A stretch of DNA of 64,000 nt from an uncultured Granulosicoccaceae bacterium (GCA_937998875.1 CALLBO010000020.1:1-64000); one strand, 5' to 3'. Positions 18,673 to 28,355 are shown, counted from the stretch's first letter. A program made the numbers and translations. Notes: generated from the sequence alone by a model not told the origin.

Positions 18673-19517
18673 AAACGCGCCTCTTTGGGCGTTCTTAGCA
18701 GCCACATAATCAGCAGCGTAAATGCAATAGAGATCAGCAGGATAAGTAGTGCAAATGCCGCGGCGACGTGACTGTCTTGCAGTACGAATTGTCGGTTGTA
18801 GACTTCACCCATAAGCACCGGCAGATTGGTACCACCAAGCGCTGCAACAACTGCAAAAACTTCAAATGCCAATATAACGCGTAGCATCAGCGCTGTTTGT
18901 AAGCTCGGCTTTAGCAACGGCAGCGTTATTTTGGTAAACCGCTTCCAGCCACCAGCACCAAACACTTCAGCCGCCTCGTAGTATTCTTTGGGAATTAGCC
19001 CTATACCTGCTACCAGGATCACCAGAATGATTGCCGTGGCGCGCCAAACTTCGGCAAGCATCACTGCAATGAAAATTGTGCCCTTATTCTGATAGCCCAG
19101 AAATGTGGTTGGTTGATCGGTAATACCGAGGCCTACCAACAGTGAATTTAAAAATCCGGTTTGATCGAGAATCGCCAGCCAGATCAGCCCGGCTGCAAGA
19201 TCGGAAATGCCTAGCGGGATAGTCCAGATATAAAGAATCAGGTCCCGGCCCTTCTTCAACTTACTGACGATAGTTGCCATATACAAGGCAAGCACCATCT
19301 GAATCGGCACCACCGCCAGTGCCAGCCACATTGTGTTACTAAGTGCGGTTTTAAACTTCCAGTGAGAAGTCATTTTAGTGATGTACTTTGTTGTCAGCAC
19401 TCCTTCATCTGTCGCGAAAGCCTGATACGCCACCATGCCGAACGGGTAAAGAAAAAACAGCAGCAGGAACAAAGTTGCCGGTAACAACAAAAAATAGGGA
19501 AGCCATTTGTTCTGCAT
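18669..19517 (-). CDS. Sugar ABC transporter permease (MalF type)
   Basis: 282 residues, six TM helices and the EAA loop YYEAAEVFGAGGWKRFTKIT. It pairs with the overlapping MalG-type gene to form the channel. A hairpin separates it from the binding-protein gene upstream. The ribosome binding site is poor. Confidence 0.92.
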   Translation of the reverse strand: MQNKWLPYFLLLPATLFLLLFFLYPFGMVAYQAFATDEGVLTTKYITKMTSHWKFKTALSNTMWLALAVVPIQMVLALYMATIVSKLKKGRDLILYIWTIPLGISDLAAGLIWLAILDQTGFLNSLLVGLGITDQPTTFLGYQNKGTIFIAVMLAEVWRATAIILVILVAGIGLIPKEYYEAAEVFGAGGWKRFTKITLPLLKPSLQTALMLRVILAFEVFAVVAALGGTNLPVLMGEVYNRQFVLQDSHVAAAFALLILLISIAFTLLIMWLLRTPKEARL

Positions 19518-19536
19518 AAATTTAAGATCAGTAGAT

Positions 19537-19559
19537 ACTGACCCGATTACCGGGCCAGT
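19537..19559 (-). other. Intercistronic hairpin between binding protein and permease genes
   Basis: On the minus strand ACTGGCCCG, loop of five, CGGGTCAGT: a nine-pair stem with one G-T wobble and no T-run after it. Such hairpins after a binding-protein gene usually protect the upstream mRNA or lower read-through, giving more binding protein than permease. Confidence 0.5.
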
Positions 19560-19587
19560 ATTGTCTTAATGTACGAATGTACCGGAC

Positions 19588-20865
19588 TTACTCTACCGGA
19601 CAAGGTCCGTCAGAGGCAGGATCAGGTGCCCAGCAAGGTGCATTGGCTTCAACCATTACATTGCGCAGCGTTTCTGCCTGTGCATCGAGTACTGCCCGCA
19701 CATCTTCACCACCCAGTACTATACGCTCGAAAGTATCGGTATATACCTGACTGAACTCGCCCCCCAGATCACCAAGACCTACTGGCAACAGACCCGGGTT
19801 CGCGTCAGCTGAACCGGACATTTTGGCGATCGCAGAACCGGACAATTGCACTGCTGCAGGCATATCAGATGGCAGCTCAACATCTACCACAGGGAAGAAA
19901 CTCAATGCCTTGAGTGTCTCTATCTGAGTGGCAGGATTAGCCATGTAGGATACGAGCTTTTTAGCAGCATCCATATCAGGTGCGGTTTTAGGAATAGCAA
20001 CGCCAACTACCACCGGCATAAAGCCCCGGCCTGTTGGACCCGCAGGAGCCGGAAACGCAATGAAGTCATCAGGGCGTTCATTGAATGCATTCGCCAGACG
20101 AGCAGTATGGTCAAACACCACCCAGACTTCTTCTGTCAACAGCTGCTCCTGCATTGCAGAGTAACCAGTTGAACCGGGATTGGTGTAGCTCCAAAGCTCT
20201 TTGAACTTGTTCCATGCAGTTTCAGCTTCTGCAGAACGGAATTTAGTTACCATGGAGTTGGTATATGAAGGATACATATATCCCTGAAAAAAGCGGTGCT
20301 TCAAGCCTTTGGGGCCAGCCGGGAAACCGAACTTCGGCGAGCCGGTTTCTTCCGCCATAGTCTTAGACCATTCGATCAGCTGATCATAAGTCAGCGCATC
20401 GATGTCGGCACCTTCAGGTAAATGCTCAAGCGCCTTTTTGTTAGCAGCCATTACATAGGTTGCCTGCATCCAAGGGATATATTTTTGCTCCGATGTACCA
20501 AGTTTGCCGAGTTCCATGAATGTTTCATTCATAGCAGCATCACCAAGATCTATATCGGAGAGATCCGCAAGATCATCGGCAAACGTGGTGTAGTCACCAT
20601 GCAGCGCACCCAGGACACCAATTTTACCTTCGCCAGCTTCAATCTCAGCCTGTAGTCGAGTCAGCCACGGACCACCATCGTTAGGCTGAAAATCAACACT
20701 TCCTTCAAAACCTGACAGCACAGCATCACGCATTGCCTGCGCTTCTTCGACCGGCTTACCCTGCTTTGACCAGAACAATAAATCCTGTGCTGACGCCGAA
20801 TTAGCGACAACACTTAAAGATAATGCAACTACAGCTGCACCGGTCTGTTTTACAAATGACTTCAT
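19588..20865 (-). CDS. Sugar ABC transporter substrate-binding protein
   Basis: 425 residues with a classic signal peptide (VVALSLSVVANSASA, cleavage after residue 26). The body fits family 1 extracellular solute-binding proteins: WLTRLQAEIEAGEG, AANKKALEHLPEGAD and the C-terminal GFMPVVVGVAIPKTAPD block. The C-terminus has two cysteines (APCWAPDPASDGPCPVE) that may form a disulphide. It delivers an oligosaccharide or glycoside to the adjacent permeases. AGGAGA stands close before the ATG. Confidence 0.9.
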   Translation of the reverse strand: MKSFVKQTGAAVVALSLSVVANSASAQDLLFWSKQGKPVEEAQAMRDAVLSGFEGSVDFQPNDGGPWLTRLQAEIEAGEGKIGVLGALHGDYTTFADDLADLSDIDLGDAAMNETFMELGKLGTSEQKYIPWMQATYVMAANKKALEHLPEGADIDALTYDQLIEWSKTMAEETGSPKFGFPAGPKGLKHRFFQGYMYPSYTNSMVTKFRSAEAETAWNKFKELWSYTNPGSTGYSAMQEQLLTEEVWVVFDHTARLANAFNERPDDFIAFPAPAGPTGRGFMPVVVGVAIPKTAPDMDAAKKLVSYMANPATQIETLKALSFFPVVDVELPSDMPAAVQLSGSAIAKMSGSADANPGLLPVGLGDLGGEFSQVYTDTFERIVLGGEDVRAVLDAQAETLRNVMVEANAPCWAPDPASDGPCPVE

Positions 20866-20952
20866 TTGTCTCTCCTCATTGGATCACCACACAAAGAACT
20901 AGCACGTCGCCGGAGTGCGGTTTCCCGGCTAGAGTTAGCAGCACGCGGTTTT

Positions 20953-21972
20953 CTAGACCAGCGCACCATCTGTTTCTCTTCGTTCTAATTTTGCTTTCAC
21001 TAACACCTGGTACTGCTTGGGATCCTGCCCGTCTATAACACCGAGTAGCATCTCGCCAATCTGTTTTCCTGCCTCTAACAATGGTTGTGTCATTGTGCTC
21101 AATGCGGGCGAAGAATGTTGACCTAAAGACAAACCGTCGTACCCGATAATTGAAATATCTTTACCGGGGATAATCGAATGAGCCTTCATAACATTCATTG
21201 CACCGAGGGCGACCGTATCTGAAACACAAACCACTGCCGTTGGAACGTCACGCAGTGCAAGCAGCCGCGACATCGCTTTTTCACCACCTTCAAGTGTCAT
21301 TGAAGACTCTTCGATATAGTGATCATTAATCGCGAGACCTGACGCAGAGATTCCATCGGTGTAACCCTGTCGTCTTGCCATTGCGAAGTTAAAACAGGCC
21401 GGACCGGTTATTAACGCAATCCTGCGATGTCCGAGCTTTGCAAGATGACACACTGCCTGCTCAAAAGCCAAAGCGTTATCAACATCAAACCAGGCATGAT
21501 CATCGGACTCAGCGGTGCGACCATGGGTGACAAACGGAAACCGCAGTTTCTTTAACAACTGCACTCTTGGATCATTGATCAGTGTTCTGGAAATAACCAG
21601 TCCGTTGATACGACGGGTTTGCACCAGGCGGGCAATCATTTTCAATTCGTCTTCGGGGGAACGGGCTACGGACAACATCAGGTCCCAGTTGCGCGCTGCA
21701 ATGGCACCGGACAAGCCGTCGAGCAGCTCAGCCAGAAAGGGCTCTGATATTGCGCTCGTCTGACCGGACACCAGATACCCGATGCACTCAGCGTCCCCGG
21801 TGGCCAGACGCCGGGCATTGGAGTTGGGTGTATAGCCAAGTTCCTGAGCTGCAGCTTTTACCCGCGCACGCGTGCGACTGGAGATATCCGGGTAGTCATT
21901 CAACGCACGGGATACGGTGCCATCACTCAATCCGAGGTGCGTCGAAAGCGCTTTCAGGCTTACTGGCTGCAT
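20953..21972 (-). CDS. LacI family transcriptional regulator
   Basis: 339 residues. An N-terminal LacI helix-turn-helix (SLKALSTHLGLSDGTVSRAL, then NDYPDISSRTRARV) and hinge (LGYTPNSNARRLATG) are followed by a periplasmic-binding-protein-like sensor domain. It lies first in the sugar operon, 87 bases before the binding-protein gene and on the same strand. Two operator-like palindromes at its own 5' end (21944-21955 and 21987-22000) suggest it represses itself and, by read-through, the whole operon. Confidence 0.92.
   Translation of the reverse strand: MQPVSLKALSTHLGLSDGTVSRALNDYPDISSRTRARVKAAAQELGYTPNSNARRLATGDAECIGYLVSGQTSAISEPFLAELLDGLSGAIAARNWDLMLSVARSPEDELKMIARLVQTRRINGLVISRTLINDPRVQLLKKLRFPFVTHGRTAESDDHAWFDVDNALAFEQAVCHLAKLGHRRIALITGPACFNFAMARRQGYTDGISASGLAINDHYIEESSMTLEGGEKAMSRLLALRDVPTAVVCVSDTVALGAMNVMKAHSIIPGKDISIIGYDGLSLGQHSSPALSTMTQPLLEAGKQIGEMLLGVIDGQDPKQYQVLVKAKLERRETDGALV
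21944..21955. promoter_or_regulatory. LacI-type operator inside lacI (O2)
   Basis: GAAAGCGCTTTC, a perfect 12-base palindrome with the central CG of LacI-family operators. It falls in the codons for the Leu-Lys-Ala-Leu-Ser segment of the regulator itself. Its centre is 45 bases from that of the second site. Confidence 0.55.
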
Positions 21973-21986
21973 GTTCCAACCCTATT

Positions 21987-22007
21987 CCGAAAGCGCTTCA
22001 GTGACAA
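21987..22007. promoter_or_regulatory. LacI-type operator and possible promoter upstream of lacI (O1)
   Basis: The core AAGCGCTT (21991-21998) lies in TGAAGCGCTTTCGG on the minus strand. A TTGTCA hexamer (22002-22007) stands just upstream and would be a -35 element with the operator in the spacer; the matching -10 (TAGGGT) is poor. Confidence 0.5.
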
Positions 22008-22138
22008 CCCCCATGTGCTAAATCAGCGCGGAATAGTTCGCGCTCCAAACAGAACTGGAATCAGAACAACCTGACTCATAGATCAAAATATATTTTGACA
22101 CGCAAAATATCAATTTCTTTACAAGCAGCTGAAAGGTC

Positions 22139-23401
22139 CTACTGAGTTTCGCCGTCTTCTTGAGACTGCGCCTCATCCGCCGCCTCCAGGGCAATCTCGG
22201 CACCCATCGGCGTAATGCGGTTGGTCACCACCACGTGCGGAGCCGCATCTTCCGGTGCGATGTCGTAAGTACGCTGAGTCATTCGATAAATACCGTAGAA
22301 ACAGATCATCGACATCAAAGTGGCAATAGTGATAAAAAACCAGTGGATGCCAAAACGCTCCATCACATAGCCCACCACGACAGGGCCGGTCATCGCACCG
22401 CAGCCGTTTATAAACAACAAGCCCCCGGATGCAGCCGGCATTTGATCGGTCTCCAGATAGTCATTGGCATAGGCCAACAACAGCGAGTAAACGGGGTTTG
22501 AAGTACCACCGATTATCAGTGCAATCACGAGCAAAGAAGTGAAACTGTCACCGGCAAATAGTGCAAACACCGCTGCTATTGCGCCGATCGCGGTAACCGC
22601 CACAATCAGGTATCGACGATCGAACCGGTCAGACAAATAACCAATCGGATACTGAAACAATAAACCACCAAAATAGATCGCCGTAATAAAGTAGGAAACC
22701 TCAGCGATAGACAAACCACGCTCAGTGGCATAAACAGGCGCCATACCAAACAATACCGCAAATATTCCGCCGAGCAGGAGGCTACCAAAGGAGGCAAGCG
22801 GCGACGCCTTGATCAACTCTCTTATCGACATCGGCGTCGCCGTTTCATGCACCGGGGCACGCGAGTTGGATAATAAAATTGGCGCAAAGGAAAGCGATAC
22901 CAATACAGTAATCAATACAAACAGGTTATAGCCCGCAGGATCAGCGAGATTCAGTAACAACTGACCGAGCACGATGCCACTCATTTGTACCATTAAGTAG
23001 AGAGACAGCGCCTGACCACGCGTGTCATTACTGGTGGCATTGTTAAGCCAACTCTCTGCGACTACATAAATACCAGAAAAACAAAAACCAACGATCAGGC
23101 GCAATAGCAACCAGGCAATCGGGTGTACCACCGCCGCGTAGAGAATAAACGCGGCGGATGCCAGTGATGCGAGAGCTGCGAATACCCGCACATGCCCCAC
23201 TCTGCGCAACAAGACCGGCGCGATCTTTGAGCCACCCAAAAAGCCTATAAAGTAGGCGGACATAACATAACCCATGGTGGATGGATCAATATTTTCGATC
23301 GATCCGCGCACCCCGAGTAACGTTCCCTGCAAGCCATTGCCAAGCATCAGCAAAAGCATGCCGAGCATCAACGCCCACGTATCTTTTAATACACTTACCA
23401 T
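22139..23401 (-). CDS. MFS transporter (YcaD-like)
   Basis: About 420 residues with twelve hydrophobic segments. Start set at the ATG at 23401 (MVSVLKDTWALMLGMLLL) because the 28 residues before it are polar and unlike the family. Motifs include GFCFSGIYVVAESWLNN and the SDRFDRRYLI loop between the halves, as in the YcaD group. The C-terminal tail is acidic (EAADEAQSQEDGETQ). Its stop is 166 bases from the lacI start; substrate unknown. Confidence 0.85.
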   Translation of the reverse strand: MVSVLKDTWALMLGMLLLMLGNGLQGTLLGVRGSIENIDPSTMGYVMSAYFIGFLGGSKIAPVLLRRVGHVRVFAALASLASAAFILYAAVVHPIAWLLLRLIVGFCFSGIYVVAESWLNNATSNDTRGQALSLYLMVQMSGIVLGQLLLNLADPAGYNLFVLITVLVSLSFAPILLSNSRAPVHETATPMSIRELIKASPLASFGSLLLGGIFAVLFGMAPVYATERGLSIAEVSYFITAIYFGGLLFQYPIGYLSDRFDRRYLIVAVTAIGAIAAVFALFAGDSFTSLLVIALIIGGTSNPVYSLLLAYANDYLETDQMPAASGGLLFINGCGAMTGPVVVGYVMERFGIHWFFITIATLMSMICFYGIYRMTQRTYDIAPEDAAPHVVVTNRITPMGAEIALEAADEAQSQEDGETQ

Positions 23402-23622
23402 CTGATTGAGCTCGATATTCTTAGAGGCTCTGCCGCGCAGACCCCTTACGAGCGAACTTATACACCCAATCTGCCAGAGCAGCATTGGTTTTCAACAGGC
23501 TTTTTCCGCAATGTCATTGAATGCAATTACCAGGATGAACAGTGCTCAAACCAGTATCATTTTTTTCGTCTGACACAATGGTTTTGTTATGCTCGAACAA
23601 CAGTTCGCTAAAGCATATTCTC

Positions 23623-24018
23623 GTGACCGAAGGCCACCAAAATTCCAGCACAGCACGCGTAGCTATACCGACTTTACTGGTGGGTACCTTGTTTGTTGTC
23701 GGGTGGCTCGGCGGCAGATACGGCGAGGGAGTGTGGCGCACGATCAGAACAGCAACGATTGATTCCTACATCAACCGCTACCGGGTGATGAGTGACTCCG
23801 GCCTGGATTCAATCGTCTACTATGTCAGCACAAAAGACAGCAGCTCTCTGTATGCACTGGCAGAAAAATCACCGGAGATTCTTGAGGTTGCAGACACGAA
23901 GATCACAGATCTCTATGACGTGCGCATCAATTACCAGGCGCGAGTAGCGGTCGTTAAAACTTTAAGATCAATGAGCCACATTGATGCTGTCATCACAGTG
24001 CCACTAATCTGTCACTAA
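23623..24018 (+). CDS. Hypothetical single-TM protein
   Basis: I do not recognise it. About 131 residues from a GTG at 23623, or up to 158 from a GTG at 23542 (the first 27 residues then look non-coding). One TM helix (ARVAIPTLLVGTLFVVGWLG) is followed by a 90-residue domain, probably outside the membrane, with helices and the segment ILEVADTKITDLYDVRINYQ. It faces away from the MFS gene. Confidence 0.5.
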   Translation: MTEGHQNSSTARVAIPTLLVGTLFVVGWLGGRYGEGVWRTIRTATIDSYINRYRVMSDSGLDSIVYYVSTKDSSSLYALAEKSPEILEVADTKITDLYDVRINYQARVAVVKTLRSMSHIDAVITVPLICH

Positions 24019-24165
24019 ACAACACATAATTGCTGCTATTTTCTTAGTGAGCAGGGAACTAAATACCCGCTTACTGATCGGAATTGCCGTTAGGCTGATC
24101 CCTTAACTCACAAAATAAAACTCCACCCGGAGCGCCCCGATAACCATCGTATTACAGGCACACCA

Positions 24166-25056
24166 ATGAATACAAAAACTCCCAGAGCAATTACACCGAT
24201 ACTCGTGGCTATTCTAGTTGCATCATGCTCCGGTGAAGAAACTACCATAGACCTGATTGACGGTGTATTTCTCGACTCAGCGACCGTACAGGGTCTCTCC
24301 TATACTGCTGCAACCAGATCCGGGATCACCGACGAGAACGGTGGGTTCACTGCCGACCGCGGTCAGGATATCGAGTTCTTCATTGGTGATCTGAAACTGC
24401 CAACGGTACTGGCAAAAGAGACTGTTACCCCGCTGGATATTTTTTCAGCGACTTCGATAGACGATACTCGAGTCGTAAATTTATCAAGACTGCTGCAAGC
24501 ACTGGACAAAGACGGAAACCCTGACAACGGTATCGAGATTGATCCGGCTGCGGCTAACGCTGCAACCGTAGTCGACTTTGCCAGTCCCACTTTTGATCAG
24601 GATGTAGCACCCCTTGTTGCCAACAGCGGGTCGGTTACGGTGGAACTGGTTAACAGCAGTACGGCCGTTGATAACCTTCAGGAAACGCTCGATACCAATG
24701 AGATTACCACGGAACCCTGTGGTACCGATCATCCGCTAGTCGGTCAGAGCGCTACGTTTACCACATTTTTCCATCAGGTTGCGGGGCAAGTGAGTGTGGT
24801 AGACAACTGCACATTGGAAGTCACCAACTTTAACTACGATGGCCGGGGTCCTCGCGTGTTTTTCTATGGTGCTCTGAACGGAGAGTATGATGCAACCTCT
24901 GCTTTCCCGATGGGTCGGCGTCTTGACGGCAGACCCTACAGCGGTGATAGCATCACTGTGAAACTACCTGACGATCGTACGCTGGATGACATGAACAGTA
25001 TCAGTGTCTGGTGTGCTGACTTCGCTATTGATTTTGGCTCTGCGGTTTTTGAATAG
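24166..25056 (+). CDS. Lipoprotein with C-terminal DM13 domain
   Basis: 296 residues. The lipobox LVASC puts the lipid on Cys21. Residues about 35-185 are an acidic beta-rich region. The last 110 residues match the DM13 domain: a FHQVAGQVSVVDNCTLEVTN strand pair, FNYDGRGPRVFFYGAL, a VKLPDDRTLDDMNSISVWC segment with the conserved late Cys, and FAIDFGSAVF at the end. DM13 is proposed to take part in electron transfer or redox chemistry at the cell surface. No partner is evident; it converges on the oligopeptidase gene. Confidence 0.75.
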   Translation: MNTKTPRAITPILVAILVASCSGEETTIDLIDGVFLDSATVQGLSYTAATRSGITDENGGFTADRGQDIEFFIGDLKLPTVLAKETVTPLDIFSATSIDDTRVVNLSRLLQALDKDGNPDNGIEIDPAAANAATVVDFASPTFDQDVAPLVANSGSVTVELVNSSTAVDNLQETLDTNEITTEPCGTDHPLVGQSATFTTFFHQVAGQVSVVDNCTLEVTNFNYDGRGPRVFFYGALNGEYDATSAFPMGRRLDGRPYSGDSITVKLPDDRTLDDMNSISVWCADFAIDFGSAVFE

Positions 25057-25192
25057 TGTCGGTTTGCAGGCTACGAGCCCGGCATGCCTGCCAGCGACTT
25101 TGCATTTTAAAAAAAAAGTAAGCAAATAGTCTTTCTTGCCAGCGCTTTTACCGCGCTTCTGATTTGCTTCGAGTTTCATCTCGGAGACAGGT

Positions 25193-25216
25193 AAAAGCGG
25201 CAGGACGCCGCGTTTT
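25193..25216. terminator. Bidirectional terminator candidate
   Basis: AAAA-GCGGC-AGGAC-GCCGC-G-TTTT lies between the convergent DM13 lipoprotein and oligopeptidase genes; the A and T flanks make it usable on either strand. The stem is short (five GC pairs). Confidence 0.4.
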
Positions 25217-25260
25217 GTGTACGAGTACAGCGTACTCTACAAGCAGAATCTACAACCAGC

Positions 25261-27378
25261 TTATCCAGTCACAGCAAGCGCAAAGGCAAAAGACAGCGCA
25301 TAATCCTCAAGCATCGCAAATCGGCCTGTCTTGCCATAGTGACCTGACGACATGTTGGTTTTTAACAGCAACGGATTGTTATCGGTTTTTAGATCCCGCA
25401 ACTTTGCCACCCACTTGGCAGGCTCCCAGTAGGTAACCCGCGGATCAGACACACCTGCTGTCACCAGCATCGGAGGATAATCTTTGGACTCTACGTTGTC
25501 ATACGGCGAATAGTTGAATATCGCTTGATATGCATCCTCGCTTTCAATCGGGTTGCCCCACTGTGACCACTCTCCGGGTGTTAGCGGCAATGAATCATCA
25601 ATAATAGTATTGAGCACATCAACAAACGGTACATCAGCAATTACCCCTGCAAAAAGATCCGGCCGCATATTCACTGCAGCACCCACCAGTAACCCACCCG
25701 CCGACCCACCGTGTATAACAATATTGGCGTTAGCGGTATAGTTTTCCGCAACAAGCTTTTCGCCTGCCGCAATAAAATCATGAAAGCTGTTTACTTTACC
25801 CGCAAACTTTGCCTGCTCATACCAGTCACGCCCCTTTTCTTCACCACCTCGAACATGAGCAATCGCATAAACAAACCCACGGTCCACCAAAGACAGTCTA
25901 TTAGCAGAAAATCCCGCAGGTACACTACTGCCGTAGGAACCGTAGCCGTATAACAAACACGGTGCTTTACCATCTACCGGTGTATCTTTATGGTGTAACA
26001 GAGTCACTGGTACCTCGGTACCATCGTGAGATTTCGCACTGATTCGACGCGTGACATAACTCAACGGATCATGACCAGAGGGGATAATCTGCGATTTTAA
26101 ATGAGCCCTGCTGCCAGTTGCGCAATCGTACTCCCATGTTTGCCATGGTGTTGTCGGTGAAGAGTAATCAAAGCGGAATTTACTGACGTCATATTCAAGC
26201 CCCGCATCAAGCCCGAGCGAATAAGCCTCCTCTTCAAAGGCAAGCACCGATTGCTTGCCATCCGCACCCACATAGTAGATCGCAGGGAGTGCATTCTCTA
26301 CAGCGAGCCACATCACCCAGTTTTTAAAAACCTCAAAGGAGTGAATCATGCAACCGGGTTTGTAAGGCTGAAAATCTACCCAATTGTCCCTGCCCGGTTT
26401 AGATACTTTAGTAAAAGACAGCTTGAAGTCCTTAGCACCATCACCGTTATTCAAAACAATAAAATGATCACCTGACTCATTAGCCTGATGATCAACACTA
26501 TATTCAAACCCTTCAGCTCTGGGCTCTATCAGCTGCAGCTTTGCATCGGGATCATCAACATCAATAAACCTGACTTCATCCTGATCATCCATGCCGATTG
26601 ATACAAAAATATACTTGCCAGAACGGCTGGTCTCGACGTCGCAGTAAAACCTGCTGTCTTTCTCATGATAGATCAGCTCATCACTGACAGGATCAGTACC
26701 CAGAACATGCCTGAACACTTTACTACTGCGATGGTTCTCATCCACACGCGTGTAATAGATAGTTGATTCATTCGCCCAGGCTGCAGATTCAACATCTGCT
26801 ATTACCGTATCACTGTCCTTACCACTTGCAATGTCACGAAAAAACATCCGATAGTATTCAGCACCGGAAGTATCACTACTCCAGGCCAGTGTTTTATGAT
26901 CGGGGCTGTGCTCTACCAGATAGTGACTGAAGTACTCGTGACCAGCCGCCTCTTCATTAACATCTAATAATAGCTCTTCGTTATTTTCATCCGGACCAGG
27001 TCTGCTACCAGACGTGCGACTGGTACGATAGTAGACGGGGTGTTCACCCCCCTCTATGTTCCTCTCACAATACGCATACGGACCATCAGTTAGCGGCAGC
27101 TCTTCGTCTTGTTCCTGTATTCGGCCACGCATCTCGGCAATTAACTGCTGTTGTAGCGCTTCGGTGCTTTGCATCGCTTCACTGCAATACGAGTTTTCTG
27201 CCACCAGATACTCTTTTATGGGAGCAGGAAGTTTGTCCGGTTCACGCATGGCCTCCTGCCAGTTCCCGGCGCGTAGCCAGGCATATGCATCTGATCGGGT
27301 GATACCGTGTGCGCTTTGTTCGGTGTGGATCTTTTTAGCGACAGGTGCATTAGCAGGCAATCTGATTTCAGGTTTCAC
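25261..27378 (-). CDS. ptrB: Oligopeptidase B (S9A prolyl-oligopeptidase family)
   Basis: 705 residues from a GTG at 27378, chosen because AAGGA stands nine bases before it; the frame runs 14 codons further. An N-terminal beta-propeller precedes the hydrolase domain. Triad: Ser559 in IHGGSAGGLL, Asp645 in GVSDPRV and His680 in SSGHYGKTGRF, each offset by about 27 from E. coli PtrB. The acidic stretch GEWSQWGNPIESEDAY matches the part of oligopeptidase B linked to basic-residue specificity. Cytosolic cleavage after Arg or Lys in short peptides is expected. Confidence 0.9.
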   Translation of the reverse strand: MKPEIRLPANAPVAKKIHTEQSAHGITRSDAYAWLRAGNWQEAMREPDKLPAPIKEYLVAENSYCSEAMQSTEALQQQLIAEMRGRIQEQDEELPLTDGPYAYCERNIEGGEHPVYYRTSRTSGSRPGPDENNEELLLDVNEEAAGHEYFSHYLVEHSPDHKTLAWSSDTSGAEYYRMFFRDIASGKDSDTVIADVESAAWANESTIYYTRVDENHRSSKVFRHVLGTDPVSDELIYHEKDSRFYCDVETSRSGKYIFVSIGMDDQDEVRFIDVDDPDAKLQLIEPRAEGFEYSVDHQANESGDHFIVLNNGDGAKDFKLSFTKVSKPGRDNWVDFQPYKPGCMIHSFEVFKNWVMWLAVENALPAIYYVGADGKQSVLAFEEEAYSLGLDAGLEYDVSKFRFDYSSPTTPWQTWEYDCATGSRAHLKSQIIPSGHDPLSYVTRRISAKSHDGTEVPVTLLHHKDTPVDGKAPCLLYGYGSYGSSVPAGFSANRLSLVDRGFVYAIAHVRGGEEKGRDWYEQAKFAGKVNSFHDFIAAGEKLVAENYTANANIVIHGGSAGGLLVGAAVNMRPDLFAGVIADVPFVDVLNTIIDDSLPLTPGEWSQWGNPIESEDAYQAIFNYSPYDNVESKDYPPMLVTAGVSDPRVTYWEPAKWVAKLRDLKTDNNPLLLKTNMSSGHYGKTGRFAMLEDYALSFAFALAVTG

Positions 27379-27429
27379 TGAGTTATTCCTTCGCGGTTTT
27401 TGCTCCCTGGCAAACAACAACTCGCAGTC

Positions 27430-28335
27430 TTATACAATTTTATCAATCCGGGATACCAACTCGCGAGGTACACCAAAAGCCAACCCCGCGATTGCACCGA
27501 CAGCCATTGATCTTCCACAGCTGTCGCCACCACAACGAATGTTATCGCGAATCACCGTTTCATAATCCACAGCATGCTTCAACAAGTGCCAGGCAACCGG
27601 AAGCCCCTGCTTCATATGGCACGGCATACCAAAGTGGTTGGCCGCAGCCAGCGGATCATATTCGGGCATATCCAATGCTTCCTGCAGCAATGCAGATAAC
27701 GGGGTTACATCGTCAGAGGCAGAACCCGCTAGTGCCATTGGCAGTGACTCACCTTGGTGTATACGCTGCAGACAGTTGTATAGCACCATCGCACCAGAAA
27801 GAGCCTCCTTGTTTATCGATGTGACTGACACTGCCGCAGGGATACTCTCAACTCCCTGATCATACGCGAACAAAGCCGGAACCGAACAAAGCGCGGGCAG
27901 CTGATCATCATCAGAACCCGATGCATCTGCTATTTCATCACCCTCAAGAATCATTTTCGCTACCAGGGCTTTGGTTGGACGATCTGCAAATCCGTGGTAG
28001 CTGCCACATGGCCCGAAAGTCTCAAAAAACAACTTACGATGCGCCTCTGTTGAGTAGCGACCGTCTGTTTCAATCGTGCAGGCAACAACTCTTGCACACT
28101 CTCCGTACTGCGAGCTCTCACCTGTTCTCTTTGCCTGATGTGCAAAGTATGACTTTTGGTTTAGGTAGACTTGCGCATCCGGTTGCCGGAAAAGTATATC
28201 TCCGCTAAGCGCCACCCTTTGGATATGTTCCTGGTCATACATCCAGTGAAGCCCCATGGTCGCTGCATCCGCTACCAACGCACCGACAAGCACCTGATAT
28301 CTTTTTGTATCTTTAAAACTATTGTGACCGGCCAA
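27430..28335 (-). CDS. ADP-ribosylglycohydrolase family protein
   Basis: 301 residues with motifs of the DraG/ADP-ribosyl-glycohydrolase family: GALVADAATMGLHWMYD near the start and IRCGGDSCGRSMAVGAIAG near the end (metal-binding Asp). The start would be TTG at 28335; no earlier or better codon is evident. The family removes ADP-ribose from proteins or small molecules. It lies 52 bases upstream of the oligopeptidase start and 20 bases downstream of the flavodoxin gene, so the three may form one transcript. Confidence 0.85.
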   Translation of the reverse strand: MAGHNSFKDTKRYQVLVGALVADAATMGLHWMYDQEHIQRVALSGDILFRQPDAQVYLNQKSYFAHQAKRTGESSQYGECARVVACTIETDGRYSTEAHRKLFFETFGPCGSYHGFADRPTKALVAKMILEGDEIADASGSDDDQLPALCSVPALFAYDQGVESIPAAVSVTSINKEALSGAMVLYNCLQRIHQGESLPMALAGSASDDVTPLSALLQEALDMPEYDPLAAANHFGMPCHMKQGLPVAWHLLKHAVDYETVIRDNIRCGGDSCGRSMAVGAIAGLAFGVPRELVSRIDKIV

Positions 28336-28355
28336 CGACTCGCCCTGTTTTTACC

